Source: Streptomyces sp. NBC_00461 | GTDB lineage: Bacteria; Actinomycetota; Actinomycetes; Streptomycetales; Streptomycetaceae | DNA length: 64,000 nucleotides | Assembly (NCBI RefSeq): GCF_036013935.1 | Contig: NZ_CP107902.1 | Span: 9,767,001-9,831,000, forward strand | Direction of reading: 5' to 3' | Shown here: positions 25,062-33,975 of the stretch, piece by piece | Layout of the letters: every line of letters starts with the position of its first letter | Numbering within the stretch: the first letter of the stretch is position 1 | Translations under genes and position numbers: made by a program | The notes under the pieces: model-generated | Told to the model about the DNA's origin: nothing | The model's input: the letters and a program-made list of their open reading frames with translations, nothing else | Databases searched by the model: none

Positions 25062-25901
25062 ATGAACACGAGTGCCATGGCGCGGACAGGCCGGCTGGAG
25101 GCCGAGCGGGCAGCGCGCGGTTCGGTGACCGGGGGCGCCGCCCGGGCGGGGCTCGCCGCACGCGGCGCCATCTACCTGCTGGTCGGCGCCCTGGCCCTGC
25201 AGATCGCCTTCGGAGACGGCAACCGGCAGGCGGACCGCGGCGGCGCCCTGGCCACCCTCGCCGGGCAGCCGTTCGGCGCCGTACTGCTGTGGGCGCTCGG
25301 CCTCGGACTGGCCGGCATGGCGTTGTGGCGGCTGTCGGAGGCCCTGTTCGGCTCGGTCGGACCGGACGGCCGTACACCGCGAAAGCGGCTGCTCGCGGCG
25401 GTCCGGTGCGTCTTCTACGTGTTCGTCGCCTACTCCGTGCTGAGGTTCGCGGCCGGCCCCCACGGCGGCGGCGGTGGATCGAGCGACAAGCAGTCCCGCG
25501 ATGTCACGGCCAGGGTCCTGGACCTGCCCGCCGGGCAGTGGCTGGTGGGCGCGGCCGGAGTCGGCGTGGTCGTGGGCGGCGTGTGGATCGCCGCACGGGC
25601 CCTGCGGCGCGACTACCGCGACGAGCTCAGGCTCGGCCGGATGTCCCGATGGTCCCGACGGTTCGTGGACGTCACCGGAGTGGGCGGCGGCGCGGCACGC
25701 GGTGTGGTGTTCGCCGCCGCCGGCGCCTTCGCGGTGCGTGCCGCGGTCGACTACCGGCCGGACCGGGCCAAGGGACTCGACGACACCCTGCGCTCGTTCG
25801 CCCACACCCCGCTCGGCCCGTCGCTGCTCGTCTGCGTCGCGGCCGGTTTCGTACTGTTCGGTCTGTTCTCTTTCGCCCTGGCTCGCTGGCGCAGGGTCTG
25901 A
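25062..25901 (+). CDS. DUF1206 membrane protein
   Basis: 279 residues with about six membrane segments in three repeated two-helix units, each with a G-x-x-ARG-x-x-Y/F-like signature (RAGLAARGAIYLLVGALAL; RKRLLAAVRCVFYVFVAY; GVGGGAARGVVFAAAGAF). This is the triplicated DUF1206 architecture. Function is unknown; family members are common in stress loci. ATG 25062 has GGGAGG 5 nt upstream. It follows the ANTAR-GAF gene by 55 bp and precedes a 143-aa hypothetical gene by 28 bp. Confidence 0.9.
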   Translation: MNTSAMARTGRLEAERAARGSVTGGAARAGLAARGAIYLLVGALALQIAFGDGNRQADRGGALATLAGQPFGAVLLWALGLGLAGMALWRLSEALFGSVGPDGRTPRKRLLAAVRCVFYVFVAYSVLRFAAGPHGGGGGSSDKQSRDVTARVLDLPAGQWLVGAAGVGVVVGGVWIAARALRRDYRDELRLGRMSRWSRRFVDVTGVGGGAARGVVFAAAGAFAVRAAVDYRPDRAKGLDDTLRSFAHTPLGPSLLVCVAAGFVLFGLFSFALARWRRV

Positions 25902-25929
25902 CGCGCGGCACACGGGGAACACGGGGGGC

Positions 25930-26361
25930 ATGAACGAATCCGAGTTTCCACCGGAGCACCGACCCGTCGATGTCTACCTCGGTCTTCTGCGTACCCGGAT
26001 GGACACGGAGGACTACAGCCGGCTCCTCGGCGTGGTCGAACCGATCCTGGAGGCGATCGAGGAGGAACGCCTTCCCGGCATGGACTTCGCGCTGGACGGG
26101 GACCATGGGGACGGCCTGTCCCAGGAGGTGCGCGACGAGGCGGCCCTGGTCATCGCCGCCGCGGTCACCGGCAGACTGGACAACGAGGTGGTCGAGATCG
26201 ACCTCGAAGGAACGGGTCCTGTCAGGGTGATCACCGACGCGGACACCGCCTCCGACCCGGCACGGCTGGGCGAGATCGCCGACTACATCCGCGACCGGCA
26301 CCGGCAGAACGAGGAACTGCGCGGCATCGCCGAGGTGAGCGGCCTGCCCACCGACTTCTGA
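25930..26361 (+). CDS. Hypothetical acidic protein, 143 aa
   Basis: 143 residues, strongly acidic, soluble, alpha/beta by composition (DVYLGLLRTRMDTEDYSRLL; VRDEAALVIAAAVTGRLDNE; VRVITDADTASDPARL). No family recognised. ATG 25930 has ACGGGGGG upstream and lies 28 bp after the DUF1206 gene, so it is probably the last gene of the sigma-led operon. It is tail-to-tail with the FUSC transporter gene, seven bases between stops. Confidence 0.8.
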   Translation: MNESEFPPEHRPVDVYLGLLRTRMDTEDYSRLLGVVEPILEAIEEERLPGMDFALDGDHGDGLSQEVRDEAALVIAAAVTGRLDNEVVEIDLEGTGPVRVITDADTASDPARLGEIADYIRDRHRQNEELRGIAEVSGLPTDF

Positions 26362-26368
26362 AGGACGG

Positions 26369-28612
26369 TCACCGTTTGGGCGCCGCCACCGGCACCTCCA
26401 GCGGCCGGGCCAGGCCCACCACCGCCTCGTCGAGGCGCTGCAGATGCCTGAGCACCCGGTCGGTGATGCGCCCGTATCGCGAGGTGCCGGGCAGCTCGGA
26501 CTCCAGGAGCGCCGCGATGCTCGCCCCGGTCCCGACCTCGACGGCGGCCCGGTCGTCCGCGACCCGCGCGGCGATCGCCCCGATGTTGCGCAGAATGCGC
26601 TGCCCGGCCCGCCGCAGACGGGGATCCGCCGCGATGGAGGGATGCGTGGGCAGCAGCTCGGCCATCGCGGCCAGCGAGCGCGCGTGGTACGCGCAGGTCT
26701 CCAGGAGCGCCACGACATAGCGGGCGGTGTTGCGCCGCGCCCGCATCGGGGTGACCGGGTGGGTGAGCGGCTGGGTGGCGGCCCGCAGGTCGGCCAACGC
26801 CTGGTCCAGGTCGCGCGCCCTGTCGAGCAGCTCGGCCGGGTCACCGCCGCTGAGCTGCTCGACCGCTGCCTCGGTGACCTCCGCGAGCCGGTCCAGCACG
26901 GTGACGAGCAGGTCGTTGGTACGGCGGTCCGTGTGCACCGGCAGGACGAACGCCGCCGCGATGATCCCGCAGGCCGCGCCGAGCGCCGTCTCCTCCACCC
27001 GCAGCACCAGCACCGACAGGCTGTAGGTGTGCAGCAGCGTGTACAGCACACCCAGCGCGGCGGTCACGAAGAAGGACATCAGCGTGTACGACAGCGGCGC
27101 CGTGTAGAACATCGCGAACACGCACAGCAGCACCAGCCCGAACGCCGTCCAGGTGTGGTGTCCGACGAGCCCCGCGAGCAGCAGACCGGCAACGACGCCC
27201 AGAACGGTGCCCAGCAGCCGCCGGTAGCCCTTGACGAGGATCTCGCCGGTCGAGGCGGTGTTGATGAACACGATCCAGCAGGTCAGCACCGCCCAGTACC
27301 AGCGCTGGCCGGAGAGGAACTCACCGCCCACGATGGCCAGCGACGACCCCACCGCGACCTGCACGGCGGCACGCGTGGTGGGCCTGTCCAGCCCCCTCGC
27401 CGTCTCCTCCGCGGCCTCCTCTCCCGCGTCGATCGCCGCGTCCTCGGCGTCCAGCTCCTCGCGTGAACGGGCCGTCGACGGGGTGTCTTCCGAGTCGTCC
27501 TGCGGCCCGCCGAGCGCGATCCGCAGCCCGAGCACCGCGCGGGCGGCCTCGCCGATGCCGCGGAACACGTCCTGCACGGCGGGCGAGGCCTTCGGGAGGT
27601 TCTCCTCGTCGCGGTAGCCGAGGAGCCGGTTGCGCAGATGGGCCAGGCCGGTCCCGGTGCCCACGGACACGGGCCGCAGCACCAGCAGGCGCAGCGCCTC
27701 CAGGTCGCGGTACAACGTGGCGGTCGCCTCGTCGGGCACCGGCAGATGCCCGCCCGGCGGGACGGGCGCGCCCGGCAGATGCAGGGTCAGCGTGTCCGCC
27801 CGCTCGGCACTGCGGGCGGTGAGCAACAGCAGGCCCAGACGTTCGGCGGCGATCTCGGCGTCCGCGATCCGGCGCTGCACGAGCCGCGCCGCCGCCTCGT
27901 CGGAGGTTCCCTCCTCCAGCCTGCCCTGGATCATCATGGCCGTGTCGTGCAGACGCGCGGTGCCGTCGCGCACGTCCTGCAGCGCCTTGTCGATGTCGTC
28001 CGGCCCGGCGTCCAGCAGGCCGAGCTGCGCGGTCACCAGCTGTGCCAGCCGGGCGCGGAAGGCGTCGCGCAGCCGTTCCAGGATCCCCGCGGGCGTCTCG
28101 GGTACGAGCGCGAAGCGCACCACGGCGCTGGACGCGACCGCGATGGCGACCACGCCCCACAGCTTCGGCAGCGCCGACAGGCTCACGCCGACGAACAGGG
28201 ACATGAAGTAGACCTGGAAGCCGATCAGCCCGAGCGCGGTGCCCCGGTCGCCGAACCGCCGGATGTAGACGGCAAAGAAGATGAGGACGACGAAGAACAG
28301 GTCACCGCCCACGACCCGGGAGTGCAGGACCGCGGCCAGCGACACCGAGGCGAGCGCCACCGCGAGGCCCAGCGCCAGCGTGACGGCCTGCGCGGCGCGC
28401 TGCTTCTCCCGGATGGCGAAGGTGGAGACCATGGCCGCGATGGCACCCGCCACCAGCAGGCGCACGTCGGCACCCAGCAGGGAGAGCACGGCCAGCGTGA
28501 GAGCGATGGCGCCCACCGTCCGCAGGCCCGCGGCCAACCGCAGCAACCCGGGATCGTTGGCCGCGACGAGATCGCGCAGCCGTCCCCGGACCGACCCACC
28601 CGCTGCCCTCAC
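26369..28612 (-). CDS. FUSC-family (fusaric acid resistance-like) membrane protein
   Basis: 747 residues: two blocks of about six membrane helices (residues ~25-165 and ~420-560) separated and followed by helical cytoplasmic domains. This is the arrangement of FUSC/AaeB-type efflux or aromatic-acid transport proteins. The second block includes GQRWYWAVLTCWIVFINTAS, typical of FUSC. The GTG at 28612 has GGGAGTGAG upstream. Substrate unknown. It is separated by 77 bp from the NDH-2 gene upstream on the same strand. Confidence 0.9.
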   Translation of the reverse strand: MRAAGGSVRGRLRDLVAANDPGLLRLAAGLRTVGAIALTLAVLSLLGADVRLLVAGAIAAMVSTFAIREKQRAAQAVTLALGLAVALASVSLAAVLHSRVVGGDLFFVVLIFFAVYIRRFGDRGTALGLIGFQVYFMSLFVGVSLSALPKLWGVVAIAVASSAVVRFALVPETPAGILERLRDAFRARLAQLVTAQLGLLDAGPDDIDKALQDVRDGTARLHDTAMMIQGRLEEGTSDEAAARLVQRRIADAEIAAERLGLLLLTARSAERADTLTLHLPGAPVPPGGHLPVPDEATATLYRDLEALRLLVLRPVSVGTGTGLAHLRNRLLGYRDEENLPKASPAVQDVFRGIGEAARAVLGLRIALGGPQDDSEDTPSTARSREELDAEDAAIDAGEEAAEETARGLDRPTTRAAVQVAVGSSLAIVGGEFLSGQRWYWAVLTCWIVFINTASTGEILVKGYRRLLGTVLGVVAGLLLAGLVGHHTWTAFGLVLLCVFAMFYTAPLSYTLMSFFVTAALGVLYTLLHTYSLSVLVLRVEETALGAACGIIAAAFVLPVHTDRRTNDLLVTVLDRLAEVTEAAVEQLSGGDPAELLDRARDLDQALADLRAATQPLTHPVTPMRARRNTARYVVALLETCAYHARSLAAMAELLPTHPSIAADPRLRRAGQRILRNIGAIAARVADDRAAVEVGTGASIAALLESELPGTSRYGRITDRVLRHLQRLDEAVVGLARPLEVPVAAPKR

Positions 28613-28689
28613 GCCGCCGTACTCACTCCCGCTTCACGTCATGATCCGGATCTCAGCATGTCACGGCGCGACCGGACGGCCCGCCCGCT

Positions 28690-30066
28690 TCACGCGTCCT
28701 TACGGTCCGTCCCCTCGACGTGGGCCCGCACCTGTTCCGGTGTCATATAGGCGTCGGTGAACTCGAAGTCCTTCAGCCTGGCGGCCTTGCGGGCCTGGAA
28801 GCCGGTGCGGACGAAGTCGTCGCCGGCGAGCGCGTTGAGGACCCAGTTCGTCAGTACGCGCGTCTTGGCGACGTTCGTGCGCAGGGCCGACCAGTGGTAG
28901 CCGCGGGCGACGGCCTGCGCGGGCAGGCCGCGCAGTTCGATGCCGAGCGGCTTGGAGACGGCGTCCTTGCCGCCGAGGTCGACGACGAGGCCGAGGTCCT
29001 TGTGGACGTACGGGGCCAGTGGCCGGTTGCGCAGGGTCGCGACCACGTTGTCGGCGACGTGCTTGCCCTGCCGCATCGCGTGCTGGGCGGTGGGCGGGCA
29101 GACGGCGCTCTCGTCGTCCTTGGCCTTGTCGGGCACGGCCGCGGCGTCGCCGAGCGCGAACACACCGTCCTGGCCAGGCAGGTTCATCTCGGCGTTCACC
29201 GCGAGCCGGCCCCGCACGGTCTCCGCGCCGAGCGTCGCGATGAGCGGGCTGGCGACGACACCCGCGGTCCAGATCAGGGTGCGGGTGGGCACCACACGGC
29301 CGTCGGTGAAGGTGACCTCCTCGGGTCCCGCCTTCGCGATGGAGACGCCCAACGACACGTCGATGCCGCGCCGTCCCAGGATCTCCTGCGCGCTGCGGCC
29401 GAGCTTGTCGCCCAGCTCCGGCATCAGCTTCGGGGCGATGTCGATGAGATGCCACTTGATCGATCCGGGAGCGATGCGGGGGTAGCGCTTGACCGCGTTG
29501 TGCGTCAGCTTCTGCAGACAGGCCGCGGTCTCGGTGCCGGCGTACCCGCCGCCGACCACGACGAACTGCAGGCGCGAGGCGCGCTCCGCCGGGTCGTCGC
29601 TCGCGTCGGCCAGGTCGAGCTGGGAGATGACGTGGTCGCGGATGTAGGCGGCCTCGGCAAGGGTCTTCATGCCGTACGCGTGCTCGGTGAGCCCCGGGAT
29701 GTCGAAGGTACGGGTGATGCTGCCGGGGGCCAGCACGATGTAGTCGTAGGGCTCGTTGACGATCTGGTCGGTGATGGTGCGGATGACGCAGACCTTGGCC
29801 TTCAGGTCGACGCCGATGGCTCCGCCCGGAATGATCCGGGTGCGGTACTTCTTGCTGCGCCGCAGCGAGACGGCGACCGACTGGGGCGTCAGCACCCCGG
29901 AGGCCACCTGGGGCAGCAGGGGCAGGTAGAGCTGGTAGGAGAACGGCGTCACCAGCGTGACGTCCGCTTCGTCGGGCGCGAGTTTCCGCTCCAGCCGGCG
30001 GACGCATCCCACACCGGCGAAGCCTGCCCCAACCACCAGGATCCTGGGTCGTGTCACGGTGTTCAT
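28690..30066 (-). CDS. ndh: Type II NADH dehydrogenase (NDH-2)
   Basis: 458 residues. FAD motif ILVVGAGFAGVGCVRRLE, second Rossmann motif FVVVGGGYAGTETAACL and the NDH-2 flavin segment GVFALGDAAAVPD. Quinone-side conserved PTAQHAMRQGKHVADN is present. The C-terminus is amphipathic, consistent with peripheral membrane binding. The enzyme oxidises NADH and reduces menaquinone without pumping protons. ATG 30066 has AGAGGG upstream. Another NDH-2 is likely elsewhere in the genome; this copy sits in a stress-regulator region. Confidence 0.92.
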   Translation of the reverse strand: MNTVTRPRILVVGAGFAGVGCVRRLERKLAPDEADVTLVTPFSYQLYLPLLPQVASGVLTPQSVAVSLRRSKKYRTRIIPGGAIGVDLKAKVCVIRTITDQIVNEPYDYIVLAPGSITRTFDIPGLTEHAYGMKTLAEAAYIRDHVISQLDLADASDDPAERASRLQFVVVGGGYAGTETAACLQKLTHNAVKRYPRIAPGSIKWHLIDIAPKLMPELGDKLGRSAQEILGRRGIDVSLGVSIAKAGPEEVTFTDGRVVPTRTLIWTAGVVASPLIATLGAETVRGRLAVNAEMNLPGQDGVFALGDAAAVPDKAKDDESAVCPPTAQHAMRQGKHVADNVVATLRNRPLAPYVHKDLGLVVDLGGKDAVSKPLGIELRGLPAQAVARGYHWSALRTNVAKTRVLTNWVLNALAGDDFVRTGFQARKAARLKDFEFTDAYMTPEQVRAHVEGTDRKDA

Positions 30067-30288
30067 CCCTCTCTGCGGCTCCAGGCGGTCTGCAACCGAC
30101 GCCCTTCGACTGCCCTGGATCTCTGTGCGCACCACATCGATCCCACCGTCACCTCAGCCGTTCCGCCAGCTGGGCGCGGCAGGCAGACGAACGCGTCGAT
30201 CACAACCATGCCCGTCCGAGTATCGAAACGCACCGGGGACGGGAAAGAATATCGATCGAGCTTCCGGAACCGCGCGGGTGACCCCTTG

Positions 30289-30660
30289 TCACCCCTGGGC
30301 CTGGATGATGCGGGCGAGTGCCTCCTCGGCGCTTTCCGACACCGGCACCGTGATGCTGACGCCCGTGAGGTCGAGAATCCGTTGCACCGCGGGCGTGGGG
30401 GAGATGATGTGGACGCTCCCGGGAAGATCGCGGGCCTCCTGGTAGACGCGCACGATGATGCTCATGCCCGAGGAGTCCATGAACGGCACGTTCGAGAGGT
30501 CCAGCAGAAAGTGCCGTCGGCCGTGATGCAGCTGGTTGGCCAGATGGTGCTGGAACTCCGTCGCGGTGTCGACGTCCAAGTAGCCCTCGACCGTGATCAG
30601 GGCCACGTCCTGGGCGGGCAGGCTGACCTCCACGGACAACGGGTTCTGGGCAACGGACAC
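30289..30660 (-). CDS. STAS-domain anti-sigma factor antagonist (RsbV/BldG-like)
   Basis: 123 residues. The GTG at 30660 is chosen because GGAGG lies 5 nt upstream; the frame extends to TTG codons at 30675 that overlap this ribosome site. The STAS core reads ALITVEGYLDVDTATEF, and the phosphorylation site is FMDSSGMSIIVR with Ser63/Ser64. In partner switching the unphosphorylated form sequesters an RsbW-like kinase and frees the sigma factor. Three such kinases are encoded nearby (22383, 30899, 31364). A SigB-type promoter candidate lies at 30724-30748. Confidence 0.93.
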   Translation of the reverse strand: MSVAQNPLSVEVSLPAQDVALITVEGYLDVDTATEFQHHLANQLHHGRRHFLLDLSNVPFMDSSGMSIIVRVYQEARDLPGSVHIISPTPAVQRILDLTGVSITVPVSESAEEALARIIQAQG

Positions 30661-30723
30661 GTCTACCTCCAACAACGACGACTACGGACGACCACTGACG
30701 ACAACTGCGGCAGCCATGCGCGA

Positions 30724-30748
30724 TTACCCGTGATCGCGCGCGGCATGC
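30724..30748 (-). promoter_or_regulatory. SigB-type promoter candidate for the STAS gene
   Basis: On the minus strand: GCAT (48 to 45 of 30748-30745), 15-nt spacer, GGGTAA (30729-30724). This matches GNNT-N14/16-GGGTA. It would give a leader of roughly 55 nt before the GTG at 30660. Identified by eye; not tested. Confidence 0.5.
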
Positions 30749-30785
30749 ACCGAGCCGTGTGCCGCGTCCTGTGACACGTCGTACC

Positions 30786-30810
30786 GAATGCGAACGGTCG
30801 GACCGGGTAA
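30786..30810 (+). promoter_or_regulatory. SigB-type promoter candidate for the GHKL gene
   Basis: GAAT at 30786-30789, 15-nt spacer, GGGTAA at 30805-30810, on the plus strand and about 90 nt before the GHKL kinase start. It is divergent from the similar element of the STAS gene, with 37 bp between their -35 parts, so both regulators may be activated by the same sigma factor. Confidence 0.5.
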
Positions 30811-30898
30811 CAGGTGCTGTGGGACAGGTAGCCGGTGTCGCCGCGTGCGGCGGGACCGGTCGACCGAGGCATGGAGGGCTGTTTGTGGTGAAGGAGCG

Positions 30899-31351
30899 GT
30901 GAGCCGGCCCGGCATGACACGGGCCACGGTCCACGTGACGACCGCGGCGGCGGCACGCGCACATGCGCGGTCGGTCGTCCAGGAGCAGTGGGAGTCGGCC
31001 ATCGGCACGGCATGCGAGGAAGACGTCATCGACCTGCTTCTCGTCGTGTCCGAACTCGTGACCAACGCGATCCGGCACGGCGACGGACTCGCGGGGTTCG
31101 ACGTCACCCCCACCTCCGACGGAGTCAGGATCTCCGTCCAGGACAACAGCGACGTGGTCCCGGACATGGCGTACGGATCCGGCGCCCTGCCGGTGGTGCA
31201 CCACGGCAACGGCTACGGCTGGCCGCTGATCCTCCGTCTGGCACGCGAGATCACCATCGAGAAGCGGCGTGGCGGCGGAAAGACGATCGGCCTGCTGGTA
31301 CCGCTACGGCCCGCGGACCGGCGCCGGCAGGGTGCCGAGCAGCCGGCCTGA
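30899..31351 (+). CDS. GHKL ATP-binding protein (RsbW-like)
   Basis: 150 residues from GTG 30899, or 145 from ATG 30914 (MTRATVHV); AAGGAG at 30891 is too close to the first and too far from the second, so the start is uncertain. HATPase boxes are intact: VSELVTNAIRHGDG, VQDNSD and NGYGWPLILRLA, ending GGGKTIGLLVPL. It is likely an anti-sigma or protein serine kinase of the partner-switching type. It is divergent from the STAS antagonist gene and tail-to-tail with another GHKL gene at 31364, forming a compact regulatory triplet. Confidence 0.9.
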   Translation: MSRPGMTRATVHVTTAAAARAHARSVVQEQWESAIGTACEEDVIDLLLVVSELVTNAIRHGDGLAGFDVTPTSDGVRISVQDNSDVVPDMAYGSGALPVVHHGNGYGWPLILRLAREITIEKRRGGGKTIGLLVPLRPADRRRQGAEQPA

Positions 31352-31363
31352 GGTGCCGGGATC

Positions 31364-31798
31364 TCACCAGGGCAGGAAGACGTGAATGCCCTTCCCCTTG
31401 TCGTTCCTGGTGACGCTGATCTGGCTGCACAGGGCGTGCAGGAGGTGCCAGCCGACCCCGCCACCGCCTCCGTCGGGGCGGAAGGGGCGCGGTGCCGGCG
31501 GGACGGTGCTCGTGTCGGCCATGACCACATGGACGCCGTCGACGGACCTGCGCATCGTCAGCTCGAAGGGTCCTGGCGCGTACTGGATCGCGTTGGCGGC
31601 GAGTTCCGTGACGACCAGGAGAATGTCGTCCCAGTGCTCCGGTGTCGCCGGAGGTGTCACCTCCGCGAGATCGCCGAGGAACCGCTCCGCGTCCAGGCGG
31701 GCGTCCGTCACGTTGCGCAACTCGCCGGGGAAGCGAGTGACACGCTCAGGGAGCTCCCCGGGAGCGAATGTCATGTCCCAATGCGGCTCGGTCGGCAT
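31364..31798 (-). CDS. GHKL ATP-binding protein (RsbW-like), second of a convergent pair
   Basis: 144 residues from ATG 31798. The N box VVTELAANAIQYAPG, G1-like VMADTST and glycine-rich GGGGVGWHLLHAL are present, ending GKGIHVFLPW. Sequence is clearly divergent from the neighbour at 30899, so it is not a recent duplicate. Likely an anti-sigma kinase. The stop is 12 bp from that of the convergent GHKL gene. No ribosome site stands out. Partner unknown; the STAS protein at 30289 is a candidate. Confidence 0.87.
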   Translation of the reverse strand: MPTEPHWDMTFAPGELPERVTRFPGELRNVTDARLDAERFLGDLAEVTPPATPEHWDDILLVVTELAANAIQYAPGPFELTMRRSVDGVHVVMADTSTVPPAPRPFRPDGGGGGVGWHLLHALCSQISVTRNDKGKGIHVFLPW

Positions 31799-31943
31799 CT
31801 CACCTGTCCAGCCCCCGTGTCTACAGCTCTGTCGTCCTTGCTCTCACAACCATGGACTGTCCACGTTCCCAAGCCGGCGGATGCTACGCATGCCAGAAGC
31901 GGCAAGTGGTACGGCTGGGCCGGACACAGAAGGTCACTCGCAC

Positions 31944-33851
31944 TCACCGGAAGACGTTGTCCGTCTCGTCCCAGCCCGCCAGTTCGTCCGGCACGGTCTG
32001 CCGCGGAGCGCGCGTACGTGCCTGGTACATCGCGTCGATCTCGAACGCGTAGTGCCGCACGATCGCGTCCCGGCGCAGCTTCATGGACGGCGTGAGCAGC
32101 CCGTTGGACATGTCGAACTGCTCCGCGAGGACACGGAAGACCCGGATCGACTCCGAGCGCGAGACCGCGCTGTTGGCGGCGGCCACGGCCCGTCCGATCT
32201 CCTCCCGCAGCGCGTTCTCCTCGCGGGCCTCCCGGCTCGGCGCGTCGCTCTGCAGCGCCAGCGAACCACGCCAGTACGCCAGGAACTGCGGGTCAAGGGT
32301 GATCAGGGCCCCCACACAGGGCCGGTTGTCGCCCACGACGACCGCCTGATGGATCAGCGGATGCATTCTCAGCCGCTGTTCGAGGGCGGCCGGGGCGACG
32401 CTCTTGCCGCCGCTGGTGACGATGATGTCCTTCTTGCGGCCGGTGATCGTCAGATAGCCCTCGGAGTCCAGCCGCCCCAGGTCCCCGGTGGCCAGCCAGC
32501 CGCCGTGCAGCGCCGCCCGTGTCGCCTCGTCGTTGTTGACGTAGCCCTGGAACACCGACGGCCCGCGCACCAGGATCTCGCCGTCGTCGGCCACCCTGAT
32601 GTCCGTGCCCGGCAGGGCCTGCCCCACCGTCCCCGACATCTCCCGGCCCAGCGGCTGTGCGGTGACACCGCCGCCGACCTCCGTGAGTCCGTACCCGTCG
32701 TTGACGTAGATGCCGATCCCCTCGAAGAAGAGGGACAGTTCGCGACTGAGGGTCGAGCCGCCGGACGACGCCCGGCACACCCGGCCGCCGAGCGCGGCGC
32801 GCAGCTTGCGGTACACCGTGCGCTCGAACAGGGCGTGCTGCAGCCGGAGATCGAAACCAGGACCCGAACCGCCGCCCAGCCGGTGTCGTTCGAGGGCCGC
32901 TGCGAAATCCCGCGCCGTGTCCGCCGCCCGTTCGAACAGCGCACCGCGGCCCGCCTCCTGAGCGGCGCGCAGGAAGTTCTTGTAGATCCGCTCGAAGAGG
33001 GAGGGGACGGCGCAGATATAGGTGGGACGGAAGGAACGCAGCGCGGCCGACAGCGCTTCCTCGCTCAGGTCCGGTTCGTGGCCCATCACCATCCCGCCGC
33101 GGACGCACAGGCTCTGCACCATCAGGCCGTACACGTGAGAGAACGGCAGGAAGGCGAGGACCGACGCCTGTTGCTCGCCGGGCGGCACCACCGTGTGACC
33201 CCAGCCCGCGAGCAGCGTGTCGGCGGGGTTCGCCAGATTGCGGTGGCTCAGCGCGCAGCCCAGGGGATGACCGGTCGTGCCGGAGGTGTAGATGATGGCG
33301 GCGGTGGAGTCCGGCAGCACGATGCGGCGCAGCGAGTCGACCGTGGCGATCGGGATGAACCTGCCCCGCCCCACCAGATCGTCCAGCGCCCCCGCGTCCA
33401 ACTGCCAGACGTGGCGCAGCAGCGGCAACGCCCCGCACACGGAGCCGACCGTCATCACCGCCTGCTCGTCCTCCACCAGCACGGCCACGCAGCCGGCGTC
33501 CCTCAGGATCCACTCCACCTGGTCGCGCGAGGACGTCGGATAGATCGGGACGACCTCGGCGCCCACCGCCAACAGGGCGTAGGAGAGCACCGTCCACTCG
33601 TAGCGGGTGCGCGCCATGATCGCCACGCGGTTGCCCGGTGAAATGCCGGACGCGATCAGTCCCTTCGCCAGATCCACGACCTCGTCGCGCACTTCCACGG
33701 CGGTGACCTCCTCCCAGGCGGCGGAGGAGAGGGTGGGGTGGCGCGCGAGCAACGGAAGAGTGGGGTTCAGGGCTGCCGTGTCGAAGATGCTGTCGGCCAG
33801 CCCGCCGGTCAGGGCCGAGACGGTGGGGGGAGCGAGGGCGAAGTCGCGCAT
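31944..33851 (-). CDS. AMP-dependent acyl-CoA synthetase/ligase (long-chain type)
   Basis: 635 residues from ATG 33851, preferred because AGGAG lies ~6 nt upstream; another ATG at 33884 is in frame. The adenylation signature is IIYTSGTTGHPLG (Leu replaces the usual Lys in the SGTTGxPKG loop), with VNDGYGLTEVGGG, WLATGDLGRLD and GRKKDIIVTSGGK; the last includes the catalytic-region lysines. This matches FadD/FAA1-type long-chain fatty acid CoA ligases. The membrane-proximal partner is unknown. It is followed by a 145-bp gap to the GHKL gene. Confidence 0.9.
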   Translation of the reverse strand: MRDFALAPPTVSALTGGLADSIFDTAALNPTLPLLARHPTLSSAAWEEVTAVEVRDEVVDLAKGLIASGISPGNRVAIMARTRYEWTVLSYALLAVGAEVVPIYPTSSRDQVEWILRDAGCVAVLVEDEQAVMTVGSVCGALPLLRHVWQLDAGALDDLVGRGRFIPIATVDSLRRIVLPDSTAAIIYTSGTTGHPLGCALSHRNLANPADTLLAGWGHTVVPPGEQQASVLAFLPFSHVYGLMVQSLCVRGGMVMGHEPDLSEEALSAALRSFRPTYICAVPSLFERIYKNFLRAAQEAGRGALFERAADTARDFAAALERHRLGGGSGPGFDLRLQHALFERTVYRKLRAALGGRVCRASSGGSTLSRELSLFFEGIGIYVNDGYGLTEVGGGVTAQPLGREMSGTVGQALPGTDIRVADDGEILVRGPSVFQGYVNNDEATRAALHGGWLATGDLGRLDSEGYLTITGRKKDIIVTSGGKSVAPAALEQRLRMHPLIHQAVVVGDNRPCVGALITLDPQFLAYWRGSLALQSDAPSREAREENALREEIGRAVAAANSAVSRSESIRVFRVLAEQFDMSNGLLTPSMKLRRDAIVRHYAFEIDAMYQARTRAPRQTVPDELAGWDETDNVFR

Positions 33852-33975
33852 GCGCTGCTCCTGAGCTGTACGGAGGGTGACCATGCCGACGAGTTCCGTT
33901 GTCGACGGTGCTCGAATCTAGCCCAGCTCAGTGCGGATGGTGACCGGAACCTGGGAAGTTGCGGTTCCGTGATGA

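Noticed and set aside
30661..30675. TTG codons as the start of the STAS gene
   Set aside because: They overlap the GGAGG ribosome site of the GTG at 30660, which is better spaced and matches family length.
31386..33641. 751-aa plus-strand open frame
   Set aside because: Complementary-strand shadow of the acyl-CoA ligase and GHKL genes; composition is not natural protein.
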